Origin: Mytilisepta virgata
Taxonomy: Eukaryota > Mollusca > Bivalvia > Mytilida > Mytilidae
Length of the DNA stretch: 64,000 bases
NCBI GenBank assembly: GCA_028015205.1
Contig: CM051521.1
Location: 90,992,513-91,056,512 of the forward strand
Direction of reading: 5' to 3'
The notes beneath the pieces were generated by a model. The model was given only the letters and a program-made list of their open reading frames with translations. It made no database searches and was not told where the DNA came from. This document shows, in pieces, positions 12,511 through 25,218 of the stretch (the stretch's first letter is position 1; each line of letters opens with the position of its first letter). Position numbers and translations under genes: made by a program.

Positions 12511-15500
12511 CACTCGAATTGCGTTAAAGTGTTGTAAATATTACATTATGATATGCCTTTGCCCCGGAGCCTTTGCTATACGTGTACTTATAAAAAGGAA
12601 ACCAACGATCATTATTTTATCAAACTGAAAACTTGGGGAAAGAATAAATTATTTCAATTTCTTTATTATTTATTAAAATATTGAATAAAGAACACTATGC
12701 AGTTACAAACTAATTTGAGTCGAATAAAAAATCACATCGGATGCGAATAAGGTACGTTCCATTTATCTTTCGTGGTTGGGACGGGGTTATGTTTTTTTCC
12801 TAGGTCAAACTTCTTTTTCAACAAAAAATGGAACAAATCACTTTTGCAGTATCGAGCAAGGCTGATGGCGCTACAGAAGGCTAAATAAGCGGACACTACC
12901 CAACCATCCTCCTTTTACAGTGGTAGTCAAAATATTGGGTCTGTCGTCCGTGATTTTTTTTATTTTCTTGAGAAAAGCTGAACAGAGTTAACAAGACTTG
13001 ATTTATTTTCAAAAAGGACTTTATATAATAGAATTGATGGGTTGCATTATTTCATACAGTTTTTATGTCCATCATTGATAATTTGAGAATACCAAAGCAG
13101 GTCCATATATGGAAATGTTATTTGTGACCATAAAACATAGATCAAGTTCTAGTTTAGTGTATTTAAAAATATTTGACGTCATGAGTTTTGCCTTAAGTGT
13201 TGTTTATTTGCATTTATTTTATTTTATTTCTCCAAATCATGAAAACAAACCTTTTTTCCATTATTTCATTTTTTTTACCTAATTTTTTTAATCAAATTCT
13301 ATTTTTGCAAAGAATTTAGATAATTTATTTTAATAGAAGTGATTTTTTATTTATTATTACTTTTGTCGTTTTTTTTTTTTTCATGAAATCCACAGTAAAC
13401 GACATTAACTTTGACATCTTTTGTAGAGGAAATAATAAATGTTATTGCTGTCAACTTTTCTGTTTCATTGTTACTATATAAATACAGGGTGACCAGCTTA
13501 TTGTTTGCTGTGGAAATCAGCTATATGTCCAGTGTGAAAGACAAAAGATGTGCAATTTATGTCGCCAGGTTGTTGTCAGGTTCTTTTGACTCTTTTGTTT
13601 TCACTTTCAATATAACAACCAAATCATGTGACGCCTAGGAAAATTTATATCAGTAAAATAAGAATTTCATAATATAATAATATTATTAAAAAAATTCTAG
13701 GGACAAATTTTTGATATATCATAAAAAGTTGCGCAGCGATATCGACTTGTATTCTACATTGCTTTGATTGATTGCTATGTCATTGTTGAAATTAACTGTT
13801 CTCCATTTTGTTGTTTATTTGTATTCTACATTCTTGCACCTTCATTTGTCAAAACATGACACACCATAGTTAGGAAAGTATTAAAGTGACATATTTTTTT
13901 TCCCAATTTTTAGATGCAGTTCAATATGCTCTAGTATGCTAAATTTGTATTAAAATCTGACATACGGCCCATCTAAGTATCTTCTACCGTTAAGTTACTG
14001 TTCAAACGTTTGGAATATAGATTTCGGCTCTCAGCAATTTAGGCTTTAGCACAACTGATGAGTCGTAAATCGACGAAATGTGCACTTCTTGTGCATACAA
14101 ATTAGTATCGTACAATATGTAATGAATTAAGAGTAAATTGAATATTCCTGTCACCCCTAGAGACAGATAGAGCGACCCTCTCGCGGAACAATTTATGATA
14201 ATGTATAAATACAATGTATATTTTCTGAACTCGTAAGGCGAAGTTTTTTATTTCATTTCTTTTGGTGCAATTTGTATTTATGGGCGATTTGAAAAATTAC
14301 AGATCGTTAGGACAATGTAACCGCCAATGAAAATGTAATCCGTTATTTCCGTTACGCTTACAGACAGAAAGAGCGACCGTATTCTGTAACCGTTTTATAG
14401 GGAAATGTTCTGAATAAAGAAGGCATGGAGCCTTTGATTTAGGTTCGTTTCTGACCTTTTACATTTTCCCCAGGTTTCAATGTTTTAAATCAAATTTTAT
14501 TCCCATCATCCAGTACTTTAAAAATCAGTTGAAGAAAAACAATTTCATTCCTTGGTTCCATTCATGGAACCTTGCATGCGAAGAAAAAGCTGAATATAAT
14601 TTCACTATATAATTTCTCTATAGGAACTTTCATTCTTCACTGGATAACCATACTTGCACTGGTAATTTTCTAGTTCTTGCAAAAAAATATCTTTTAATAT
14701 ATCAGTTTGTTTGTAATGCAAAATCTAGAAAAGTATTGATTTTCGTTCCTCAGCTCGTTTCTCCTGTAAACGTGTTCAATTATAAGATAGCAAGAAGTTG
14801 ACATAGTATCGGAATTATGACCAAGAAATTTCAGTTTTCCATTTTTTATTGTTTTTTCTACGAAAATATTTACCTAAATGTTTCAAGTACACTGAAAGAA
14901 CACTTCTAATCCAACAAATAAATGATAGCATTATTTAAACATACTGAAGGACTCTCGATTTATTTACATTAACAACGAGAAGTACTTCACAACATTTCAT
15001 ATTCTCATGGACAAACGTAGCCGTGATACCTAAAATATTTGTAATGAGCAAGTTTTATGATATTTGGTACATGCCCACTTTCAAGTATCTCTCCTATTCA
15101 TAACAATTGGTATTGGTTACGTTTTTGCAAAATGGCGAGTAATTCCCCCCTCCCCCCCCCCATTAACTTAATTTGGAAGAAATTGATTGATCAATATGGG
15201 CATATGCTTTGAGAGTATACTTTTTGTATAATGGGTCCTGTTTTTCCTCAACAATGTATGTTTGTTCTGTATATTGACTTGGACATCACTTAAATCCGTA
15301 TTTTTCAATCCGAAAATCGATGTCGGATAACAAAACTTGCAGCGATTTTTACCCCCCCCCCCCAACAACAAACTATTTGAATTAAGTTTTTTATCCTACA
15401 TTGAACTTTTGATCTCGCCCCTTATACTCTGAGGATAATATTTACGTTGGCAAGTTTTGTAAACAAAAGTTCATTGATATGGCAAAAGATCATTTTTCAT

Positions 15501-15878
15501 ATTGGCAATTGATATTCAGTGACAATTTTTGAATTACTTTAAAATTTTTGGTTTTATTGTTTTCTAGCACCGACGTATACAATAAAACTACATTGCACAT
15601 ACATGCACATGTATGTATTTTTTTTTTTTAAATCCTTCGAATAATGTTACTACTACATCACGTAAATTAAAGTATATTGTTAATTTTTTTTCATGAAATT
15701 AGCACGATAGTCATCTTCGTTGTTTACATTGTAAAATGTTGTGTATCTATCAGATTCTGATTTCAACCATCTTACCGAAAAGTAGTATATGACAAGTGGT
15801 GATCAAACAAATTATTTTAATAAATCATTAAATAAAACTTCCAATATATATGAACAAACACAACATAATAATGATACT
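12511..15878. other. Intronic non-coding stretch
   Basis: Contains T-rich runs near 12955 and 13370, C-runs at 15146 and 15352, and the diverged repeat at 13858-13945. Two GACAGA-rich phrases near 14160 and 14365 resemble each other. No protein-family similarity was recognised in any frame I read. Confidence 0.4.
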
Positions 15879-15912
15879 TACAGTTGAGCTCAGTTCTGAC
15901 CTCAGAAGAAAT

Positions 15913-18900
15913 CGAGGGTTAAGTGCAATAAGGGGTCATCTCGAATATTTGTTATTTTGAGAAAATCAGGTTTAAAGGTTCAAGACCCTATATCAAATCA
16001 TCCGTTTGCATTACATCCTAACTGTTAACTGATATATAAAGAGTTGGTGAATCATTTCTCAACTGATTATAAAAACTTGTCACTAGGTTTGAAATGATGT
16101 CGCAATTGACCTATTTTTGAGATAGCACCTTCTTGCACAACGATTTCCGGAACATAGCTTTGGCTTAAAGGTGCTATCTCAAGATAACACCTTTTTGTTC
16201 AACAGAAATGACTGATAATTGGAACAATCTTGCTAGATAACACCTTCGTACAAAGAATGCAACAGTGGACAGAAGTGTTAGATAAATAAAAACAAGCCAA
16301 TTTTCTAAATAACACTTTTATTAATCTAAATCTTTCTCCTCTTCTTCAATGTCCGATTCTGGTAAGCGGTCTTTCAAGGATTTTACACTTGACAATGAGT
16401 TATAAAAATGAGCACAATCTGCTGGTATGACATTACTCCTACAAAGCGTCAGCAAGTCATTTTTCTGTGCCTCAGAAATTGACAATCTTTGGCTTTATTT
16501 GCCTTGTAAACTGATGTTTCCTAATAATCTCTGTCTTCCCTTCGTCGTTAATCTACAAATTATTTCCTCGAAAGGATCGTCAAATTTGTACTTGTAATAA
16601 AACATGTCAGGCGTTGCTTTTCTAAATTGTAATTGTTTTATTTCTCTCCATCTGACTTTTTCGCCTTTTGTGTTGGTTTCAACATTTTTGAAATCTAAGA
16701 TGTCCCAATGCTTCAACGGAATGACTATATATGGGTTTTTTCTGCGAGCTATGTGTATAACTGTATCCCATTGACTAGGGATAAAGATGCTGGTCTTCTT
16801 TTTTGCATACTCTATTGCAGCGTGCATGGAGTCACACTCCATCTGGGTATGTCCTGTTTCCAAAAACATTTGATCAAGTATATCTAAATTCCTGCTATTT
16901 CATTTGAAACTGAATAAAGTAAAGCTACCGCGGCATACTTGTTTCTATTTTGACCCATACAGTTGTCTGAATAGAATGAGAGATGACGAACATACGGCGG
17001 CAATGAATTAATGTACTTGTACAAGCAAGTTGCCACTTCACACGATCCTCTTTCTCCTTCAGTCTCATTCCATAAATAGCAAGTATCCTTATTGTCACCT
17101 ATGGAATAAAGTGATAGTTTATAAAAGCTCAGTTTTCTTTTATAATATACCTGACTAACTAAGGAACAGGGGGTAGATAAGACAGCTTCTAAATCAAACG
17201 TTACAGCGTGATATGACTTATCGTTTTTTACCTTTTCCTTATTTTCATGGTTCTCCTGTCTCCCTCTTATTTTTTTTGTCTGATGCACATCATAACATGT
17301 TTTTGTTTCTTCATCTAGTGTACCTGCTTGAGACATTTGAGTATAATCATTGCATATCATACATTGGTCTTTTTTAGGTTTGTGAAAGGAAATGTTGTAT
17401 TCAGAACAGAAGACATTACGGTACACATTTTCTGTCACACACTTTAGTTGTTTTGTTTGACATTCACTTTTGTACAAGTCATACATTTTTCAAACCATTG
17501 CTTTTTAATAAGCTATCTAAAATCTTAGTGTGTTGTCTGTTTTTTTTAACGGCGCTTCCTATATTCAAGAAGACTGTTTCGTTTAGCCGATTCAACCTGT
17601 GTCTCTATTTGCTTTTTGCCTATTGATGTATTCTTGTTAATGGCATATTTATCAATACTTTGTTCACTTAACTTAAACAATTGCCGTTGTTTCCCTTTTA
17701 TATTTCGTTTTTGTTCTCTAACCTTTTTGAATTCATCTGATGATATAATACCATCTGAGGATTGCATATCTGAAGTCTCTAAATCACTTTGTCTGGGTTT
17801 GTATTCATCTTCGCTGGACTGAATTTCTGAGGAAGAAGCTTTGAAATCCCAAGCTTAGAAGGTCGTTTTTGCTCATGACCTGTTCATCTACGGATGCTAT
17901 ATTTTCGTCAGTTTGAGTAAGAGAACTAGCAACATAATCTTCTGTTTGCTGGTTTATATCCATGTCATTAAGTTCCTCCTGCAAAATAGGCTCATCATAA
18001 ACGGGACTTGATTGCAAAAATACAGAATTCCCAGCCATTGCGTTGACGGTATTAATGTCTATTTCCTCAGTATCTTTCCAATCGTCAGACTGTAAAATAT
18101 TTTCAATACGCTGACATTTTACATTTGCCTGGATGTTTTTCAGTGTCATGTCCCATCTACATTCATCTGAGGACCACTCTGACGTCTCCTCATGATCCGA
18201 GTATAATATGTCATCATAGTCTTCATTTCAGAATTACATTCACTTCTAAGAGGCGATGATATTTTCTCTGCAGTATAAATCTTTTCTAAGTCCTCCCAAT
18301 CTACATAGTTGATACCTGACCAATCACTCCAGTTATCATCAGAACTCATCTGGAAATATGAAAGTAACATTTGAAATTAACTATATAAATCAAATATACT
18401 AAGAAAAGAAAAAAAACATTAATGGTCTCTTTGACAAAAATATAATACCTTACAATTACAATAAGATATAAAGTTATGAAGTGTGTTTTAAACTTCAAAT
18501 TTCAATCTGAGATACCAATTTTCAATGCACTGTATATGAACAATGAATGCATCTACTAAAGAATAATCAGCAGTGCTCAGGTTCGAAATGTAAAAACAGC
18601 TACTTTCCTGATATTAATATTTACAATTGAAATTAAAAATATGTGATATTTCAGATACAAAATAAACTGATTTAAAAAAAAATAATGGTAATATTTAAAA
18701 CAAATAATGATCACATTTAAAAAAAAAACAACTAATAACTATAACATACCTTTAATTTCGTAATCTGTTAGGATGCACTACTATCTTCAAAAGTGGTTAT
18801 TTTTTTCAAGACAAATCAAGCTGATCAACAAATCTATATGTATGGGAAAGTTTTTGCCGAATGGTTTTAAGACATAGAATTTCAGAATGTATATAAGTTG

Positions 18901-19231
18901 TAAAATAATAAAGTTAAATAAGTCTAGAATCACAACAGGGGCTATCTAGTTGCTGATGTAAACACTCTGTGTGTTATAAGGTGTTATCTGACAGATAATC
19001 TAGAGATAACACCTTATAACGCAAATCAGTTCGAGATGGTACCTTATTACACTTAACACAACATGTACTTTCAGATAACCCCATATAGTTTTTAATGATA
19101 GTTTTATTGTTTACAAAGTAACAACTTAAATAATTTGTAACAATAAAATATATGTGAATTCCATCTTTCTGACACTCATAACTCAAAATATGTGAAAAAC
19201 CTAGATGACCCCTTATTGCACTAAACCCTCG
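15913..19231 (-). mobile_element. Inner 3.3-kb DNA transposon with 29-bp terminal inverted repeats and AAAT target duplication
   Basis: The left end (15913-15941, starting CGAGGGTTAAGTGCAATAAG) and right end (19203-19231) are inverted copies with one mismatch. AAAT occurs on both outer sides (15909-15912 and 19232-19235). Subterminal regions carry repeated motifs of the form AAGGTGTTATCT or its complement, at about 16111, 16168-16195, 16236, 18978, 19005 and 19039. Such repeats are usual transposase-binding sites. A decayed transposase-like gene fills the middle on the minus strand. The superfamily is not certain. The element sits inside the outer MITE, so it inserted later. Confidence 0.85.
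16495..18346 (-). pseudogene. Transposase-like protein (probably the DUF7869-type family), frameshifted
   Basis: Five minus-strand ORFs (18370-18146, 18149-17805, 17767-17546, 17486-16884, 16869-16495) read as one protein of about 600 residues broken by several frameshifts. The probable start is MSSDDNW at about 18346. An acidic Ser/Asp-rich N-terminus is followed by a basic region, then SFHKPKKDQC with a C-x2-C pair, then FDLEAVL, YSDNCMGQNRN and GHTQMECDSMH. Spaced D, D and H/E motifs of this kind mark an RNase-H-like fold in a multicopy invertebrate protein family. I assign it to DUF7869-type proteins from memory, moderately surely. Its position between inverted repeats with target duplications argues that it is the element's transposase. 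The catalytic residues are inferred. Confidence 0.7.
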
Positions 19232-19969
19232 AAATGTTCTGACACCTTTAGAACAGTTTATGACAGAATAAAGTTTTTACTAAAATTAAATGATTTAAAA
19301 ACTAGTCGGTGTTATTTGCTAGTACATTAAACATTTCTCTACATATGTTTCGACAAGAGAACACTTGAAATCAAGATTTAGTCCCGTCCCTTCTCAATTG
19401 AAATTATTGTGTAAAATGTCCATATATATATATATAAGTTATGTCTATGTAATTTTTCGATAAATTGGTGAAATACACTTCTTATTTCAAAATGGCGGTA
19501 CTCATCCCAATCGTCTTCTACCTTGTCATAACGAAATAAATAAAGTTCATACGAGCAAAGAGAATTAATTATATATCAAATATTTATAATAAAAAATGGT
19601 AAAAAAAGATAAATTATTAATTTAAAATAAATTAAAATATTACTTATCTGACACATTTGAAATCTCTGCATTGAAATTTGGGACCACCTTATTACCAGCT
19701 GTTTATTGTTATAAAAATTTGAAACCCCACTGTCAGCAAAACGGTTTACATGTATACATACACATGTATCTGTGTACCTTAAAGGTTGGAACAATAAACA
19801 TCCGGACAGTCAAGGTACAATATACATGTCAAAACGTTAATTAGTTATAATTACCTGAAACACACAACATGTTACGGAGAACAAATTTCTTTACCTGTAA
19901 ATTTACTTCAAATAAAACTCACACAAATTTTAACAAAAACAATAATTCGGACATGAAAATGGACGTTTC

Positions 19970-20172
19970 TACCCCAGAACCATTTATGACAGTTTTGAAT
20001 GGTTCTACCCTAGAACCATATATGACAGTTCTACTCTAGAACCATTCCGGACGATTCTGCCGTAGAACCATTTATGACAGTTCTACCCTAGAACCATTTA
20101 TGACGGTTCTGCCTAAGAACCATTTATGACAGGGTTGGTTCTACCCTAGAACCGTTCTAGAATTGTTCTAGA
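19970..20172. repeat. Tandem array, about 26-bp unit (GTTCTACCCTAGAACC core)
   Basis: About six to seven imperfect copies of a unit made of GTTCTACCCTAGAACC plus ATTTATGACA. The GTTCTA...TAGAAC part is itself palindromic, so the array can form serial hairpins. It lies in the right half of the outer MITE. A diverged single copy (GAACAGTTTATGACA) is at about 19251. Confidence 0.75.
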
Positions 20173-20238
20173 ACCGTCCTCTCTGACAGAATAGTTGAGA
20201 GGTTAGAACTGATCTCAACTGTAGGTTTAATTAGTAAC

Positions 20239-20412
20239 CTATCTGTTCCACCATAAACTGATTCATCAAGGCGGAGTTTACAAACAACAGATGGGCTCCT
20301 TCTGCCATACATTGGGATGAGGCATCAATCGCCGACAGCATTGGGGTTGAGACTACCTTGTAACAAACGCTGTAACTGGAATCGTAGACATACCCAGGAG
20401 TGTTACAGTCGA
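20239..20412 (-). CDS. Exon 2: first half of C-type lectin domain, secreted Apple/PAN-lectin gene
   Basis: The acceptor is a pyrimidine-rich tract ending TTCTTGCAG just before 20412 (reading minus). The donor is AG|GTTACT at 20239/20238. The exon has 174 nt, phase 1 at both ends, matching exons 1 and 3. It encodes residues 96-154: a long-form C-type lectin start with C98 and C112 (SVCYK), an Ala-rich helix region with C130 (SSQC), and EGAHLLFVNS, the family's usual G-x-L-x-x-x-N segment. On its own this half cannot fold into a lectin domain; the rest is in exon 3. A MITE starts 14 bp beyond the donor, which may affect splicing. Confidence 0.82.
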
Positions 20413-21350
20413 CTGCAAGAACAAAATACATTGTTGTTATCGAAACCTTTATATGCTTTCATAAAAATCTTGAACATATGTTCCGGTAGATGAAAACTAT
20501 GAACAGCCAAGCTTTTTTCTTGTGCATGGTGCCGGAAATTCAACTTTAAAATTTTATAGTAGGTGGGGTAAAGAAAATAAAATTTTTATTGCCTATTTAA
20601 AGCATAAAAGCATAGGAAAAGCCAAACAAAAATCTTCCGTTCTGAATTAAACTTTAGGAAAAGTAATAATTCAATTTTTAACTTTTATTTACAAAGTTTT
20701 TACATAAGTGAATACATATTGTCTGCTTGTGAAAATTTTCAAATGTACGAAGCGTAAATCAATGTTTAGATAACCACATTTGAAATACCCAACTTTTGCC
20801 GGTGTATCAGAATTGCATCAGAATTGTGCAAAATTACTGTGATGATTACATCCGTTAAAATTAATTTATTTTGAACAGTTTAAACAGAAATACAATACAT
20901 TCGCTTCACGCGAAAGAATACCAATTGGTAATCGAATAAAAAATCTGTTTTCACAGAGATGACAAATATGCAACTCAGAATTTCATTTACATGAAATTAG
21001 ATTAAAGTACATTATCCACATTTATGTAATAATTGCCTCAGGAGTGAATCATATGAAATCCAATTAAAGTACATGTATGTTTTCCACATATATATGTAAC
21101 AGTGTGACTCGGACTTTTATCCAGATGAAATCGAGTTAAAGTACATAAGCCACAAATTTATTTTTACCAAGATGCACTTTTCACAAATCAAGCAATTATA
21201 ATTATGCAACGGGAATTCCATTCACCGGATATTAAATTTAAGTATATATTTTCATAAAAAATAAGTAAGTTTCTGTATATATTTTAATTGGGTCTGTTGA
21301 CGTACAATGTATTCTTTCTACACTTAGAAAAAGTTTTATTAGCTAACCTG
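20413..21350. other. Lectin intron 1, unique-looking part
   Basis: AT-rich with no recognised repeat family. Phrases of the form GAAAT-C-AATTAAAGTACAT recur near 20990-21015, 21053-21072 and 21126-21144, an irregular low-copy repeat. No coding signal. Confidence 0.4.
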
Positions 21351-21359
21351 GTCTATATG

Positions 21360-22107
21360 GCTATGCAGGCTATTGCATCACTTGGCATGTGTCGTCCGTC
21401 GTCCTTTAAAGATCTTCTCCTCTGAAACCACTGGCCAATTGGGACCAAACTTTAGTGGAATGATGCCTGGGTGGTCCCCTTCTAAATTTTTGTCTGGCAT
21501 CGCCGACTTCCAGCCGACTATTCCAGAATTGTGTCCGATGACCTGGACTGTCAACCAAGATAGACGCCTCAGCCGAACTTAGAACCCTATGGGAAAATTC
21601 ATTTAAAAATCTTCTTGTCTGAAAAAACTAAGCCAATCGGAACCAGACTAGGCAGCTATTGTCCTTAGATGGTCCATTTTCAAAATTATGTCCGATGACT
21701 GTAAACCAAGATGGCCATCACAGCCGAATTTAGTTCAACAAAAGACCCTATGGGAAAATTCAATTATAAAAATGTTCTTCTGATACAACTTGACCAATTG
21801 GAACCAGACGTGGCTGAAATTGTCCCTGCATGGTCCTCTGTCAGAATTGTGTCCGTTGACCCTGTCAACCAAGATGGCTCCCCACAGCCGAACTTAATTT
21901 AAAATTGGGTCCTATGGCAAAATTCATTTTTAAAATCTTGTCTGAAACCATTCGCCAATTGGAACCATACATGGCAGCTACGGTCCTTGCATGGTCCTCT
22001 TTCAGAATTGTGTCCGATGACCTTCACTGTCAACCAAGATGGCCAGCACAGCTCAAGGTGGACAGGTTAAATCCAGATGAGCGATACAGGCTCTTAAGAG
22101 CTTCTAG
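21360..22107 (+). mobile_element. Helitron-like non-autonomous element with about four 165-bp-class repeats
   Basis: Four diverged repeats begin near 21409, 21608, 21768 and 21938, each with a CTGAAACCA-like start, a CCAATTGGAACC core, and CAACCAAGATGG near the end. The segment finishes with a GCTCTTAAGAGC hairpin and CTAG at 22104-22107, followed by T. A hairpin just before CTRR with a T after the end is the classic Helitron 3' signature. Arrays at 49.9-50.4 and 55.1-56.3 kb belong to the same family and end alike. The 5' end is uncertain. It lies in lectin intron 1. Confidence 0.6.
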
Positions 22108-24620
22108 TGTAGTTGTTAAATTATATAAAATTAAGATTAACACCAGTAATAGACATTCAAAATGTAAGTTACATACAACGATGGATGAAAGGAGCTCACT
22201 GCACAGAGCGTCCCCAGGCGGTGGAGAAGGGAGATTCTCTCGTTGGTTAATTGTCCGGTAATAATACGAAAATCACGACCACGGACCATAGTTTGGAGAA
22301 CGCAGACACCCTAGACGCTAAAGACCCCTTCTGTAGTTTTAGAAAAGAGTAGGGCAACGGCCGCTATATAAGGCTAAATCATCCCACCTACAAAACCATT
22401 CACACGTTTACAGTGGCATTCAAGATCGGTTTCCTTTTGTGTCCCATCCCACCCCTATTTGAATTGTTTGAAAACTTGTTGAAATCGTTCTCGTCCCGAA
22501 AAAGTATGAAATATTGAACACTGGAAGTTAAGCAAACAATAATCAATTAATCATTTCTAGCAGTGTTCGAAAGAACTTAAGTCTACGGTTTCAAGGAACA
22601 ACTTCCTAAGGAAATAAACGATAGACGGAAATAGCTATGGCCCTATTATAAGCAGGAAAAGAACTATTAACCACATGCTTTCTGCATAAGATACCTTATT
22701 TTTACAATTATGGATACCATACTACAAACAAATGATTCACGCAATGTAAAGTGAACGATACATATCCGAAGGTCATTATATATTCTGAGAAAGTCTCCAA
22801 CCTTGAAATTATATCAATAGAGCGACAGTATTCAGCCAGCGGCTATATATGGGAGCCTTTGATAGTTTTACATTTAGACATGTTAGATTGGATTGGATGG
22901 GGTTAATATATACTTTTATTATGTCATCATAAAAAGTAATCACCCGTCGGCGAGTCATTCTAGGCTACATAAAACGTGAATTACTTTGTTTTTTTAAATA
23001 TACCTCCCTTGTGAAAATCCTTATATTGGTATTAAATAGACAACTTTTTCTTAATTAAAACGTTTCATTTTTCATATAATAGTTACAATATAAAACCTTT
23101 CCTCTATCATATGAATAGGTAAGAGACCAAAGAAAAAAACATAATTTCATTTATGAATATATCATCATCAATTATATCGATAAAACCATCACAAAATTAA
23201 AAAACTCAATCTTCTGTCTCAAAAGGAGTGTAAATGTCATTCGAGTCTCTAAAAGAAGATATGGATAACAAATATTTTCAATAGTATATTCTAATAAAAC
23301 ACCTTTGAGCTCTCATCGCTCAAAGGGCAATATGAGCTATTGCTATTACTTGGCTTTCGTTCTCCTTCGTCTACCAATTTGAGGGATTTCGTACTTATTG
23401 GGTTTTAAGATTTGTAAACGCACACATACACACCGGAGAGTCAGGATTTCTAAAACTGGAAGCGGGTATCCATAAAATCGCTTTAATCCCACCTGACTCC
23501 ATTGCATTGTTTTGTATTATGTCCTCTTACGTGCATCTTCCAAATTCTGCTTATGCTTCTCACAGACACTTGAATATTCATTTGGTTCATCTATTCATAC
23601 AATGTAATGCCTATTAATATTTTCCATTCACAACCACTGAATCGTCTAAACAGAAAAACAACAATCACTCGAACACTTTTCATGTTTCAAATAACTCCAA
23701 CTGTTTCATAATATAAACGTTTTAGGAAAAAACATATACATGTATCTGTTTTTTCAAGTAGCAGATTGAAGTGATCAATTATATCCATCTATATAACAAA
23801 TTATTTAAAGGTCGTTTTTGAATCGGTTCGTCTCGAGAAGCCGGTAAGATTACTTCATTTCAGGACCACTGAATATGAATGGAATTTGTCAAGAGATTAT
23901 GGGGGCGCAAATGAGTCGTAAACCGTTTATTTATAAATGTAGGAACCTTGTGTGTTGTATTTGGAACACATGGTATTATGTTGTTGATTGATTAGTATTT
24001 TATTGTATATAATCTTCTGTTTTAATCAAAATTATTAAATAATCACCTCACTGCCAAAATATACACATGTATATTACTTTTTCGGAAATTTATTCCAATT
24101 GAACTCAAAAATACTACATCAGTATCAAATACACAAACTATATCGAGTCAAGCAACATTTATCCTGTTTACTTCATAAACAGTATTATTAAATAAAAAGA
24201 TATAAAACATTCTTTTTTTTAATTCAGATTTGACTTGTAACCCCATTTATTTTGATATATTTATATGCATTTTTTAGATCCAACTTTTAATTATGATGCA
24301 AAATTGTTAAATAAATTCCAATTAACCCAATCATAAGCTTAAATTCCCAATTTTTGAAATTCTAATCCTGTAGTCCCAAAGTTTTGAAAATCAAAATTTT
24401 AAAACCTCATTTCGCATCTCACACAGTGTGTGACTATACTATATGGAAGTAAAATGCATGAAGTTAAAAATGAACGAGAGAAGTCAAAGCTGGATGTAAT
24501 ACTTTTCTGTAACATAATTACCTCGACAAGTTAAAATCATAGAAGATGAATACATGTATAGTTAATAAGAAAATATGTTGAAAAAAAATGTAGAGAGAAA
24601 ACAATCCCATAAAATAACTT
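22108..24620. other. Lectin intron 1, non-coding
   Basis: No ORF of interest and no clear repeat. AT-rich throughout. Confidence 0.4.
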
Positions 24621-24639
24621 GCATTGACGTGGGTTGCTG

Positions 24640-24705
24640 TAGGAGTGTAAGCATTTTCTTGCTGTAGGAGTGTAAGCATGTGTTTGCTGTAGGAGTGTAA
24701 GCATG
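24640..24705. repeat. Short tandem repeat, GCTGTAGGAGTGTAAGCAT unit x3
   Basis: Three copies of the 19-mer GCTGTAGGAGTGTAAGCAT occur within 24.63-24.71 kb with a period near 27 bp. This is a small minisatellite in lectin intron 1. Confidence 0.8.
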
Positions 24706-24936
24706 CCCTTCTAATCGGGAGGCAAATGTCACTTTTAAATTTAGTACAATTCGGTAAATTATCAAATTTAATATTACTTGAAATTTAACTGAATATATAA
24801 AGTCTCTGCAGAATCTAAACTTCATTCTATTGGAACAAGTCGTGATGAGTGTCGATTTGAAAAAAGGCTAGACGTAATCCTGTCTTCAAATATTCTGTGG
24901 GAGTAATGTTTTCTCTGTTGAGAAATATTCGTACAT

Positions 24937-24968
24937 CACACGCACGCACGCACGCACGCGCACACGCA

Positions 24969-25011
<43 letters not shown>
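24937..25011. repeat. (CA)n / (GCAC)n microsatellite
   Basis: A run of ACGC and CACG words passes into about 44 nt of pure CA repeat. This makes a nonsense ORF on the minus strand that should be ignored. It is about 200 bp from exon 1 of the lectin gene. Confidence 0.95.
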
Positions 25012-25015
<4 letters not shown>

Positions 25016-25218
25016 CAGATGAAGATACGGTACACTGGGGATGTTTGTACGAAAAGGGACGTTCACAATTACAAAGTTGAAATCAGCAGGTTTCTCATAA
25101 AGTTCGATTAGGATAATTCATTATCGTTTATGAAAAGGTATAATTTAAGGAAGTGAGCAGAAATACTCTTAAACGACCCGTTTACACAGTATATGGTAAT
25201 ATTTTAAAGCAAACTTAC

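Larger units (their letters stand above)
15881..20221. mobile_element. Outer Tc1/mariner-type MITE (about 1.0 kb) carrying a nested transposon
   Basis: The ends are imperfect inverted repeats of 23 bp. The left (15881-15903) begins CAGTTGAGCTCAGTTCT and the right (20199-20221) is its complement with two differences. TA dinucleotides flank both ends (15879-15880 and 20222-20223). TA target duplication plus a CAGT start are typical of Tc1/mariner-type elements. Without the nested element the length is about 1.0 kb and no transposase remains, so it is a MITE. Its right half contains the GTTCTA tandem array. It lies in lectin intron 2, 14 bp from the exon 2 splice donor. Confidence 0.7.

Noticed and set aside
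12284..12537. Coding ORFs on both strands (Lys/Asn-rich and Phe-rich)
   Set aside because: They arise from the CGAAA/TTTCG arm of the fold-back element.
24827..25066. Minus-strand ORF with a (CV)n run
   Set aside because: It is a translation of the CA microsatellite.
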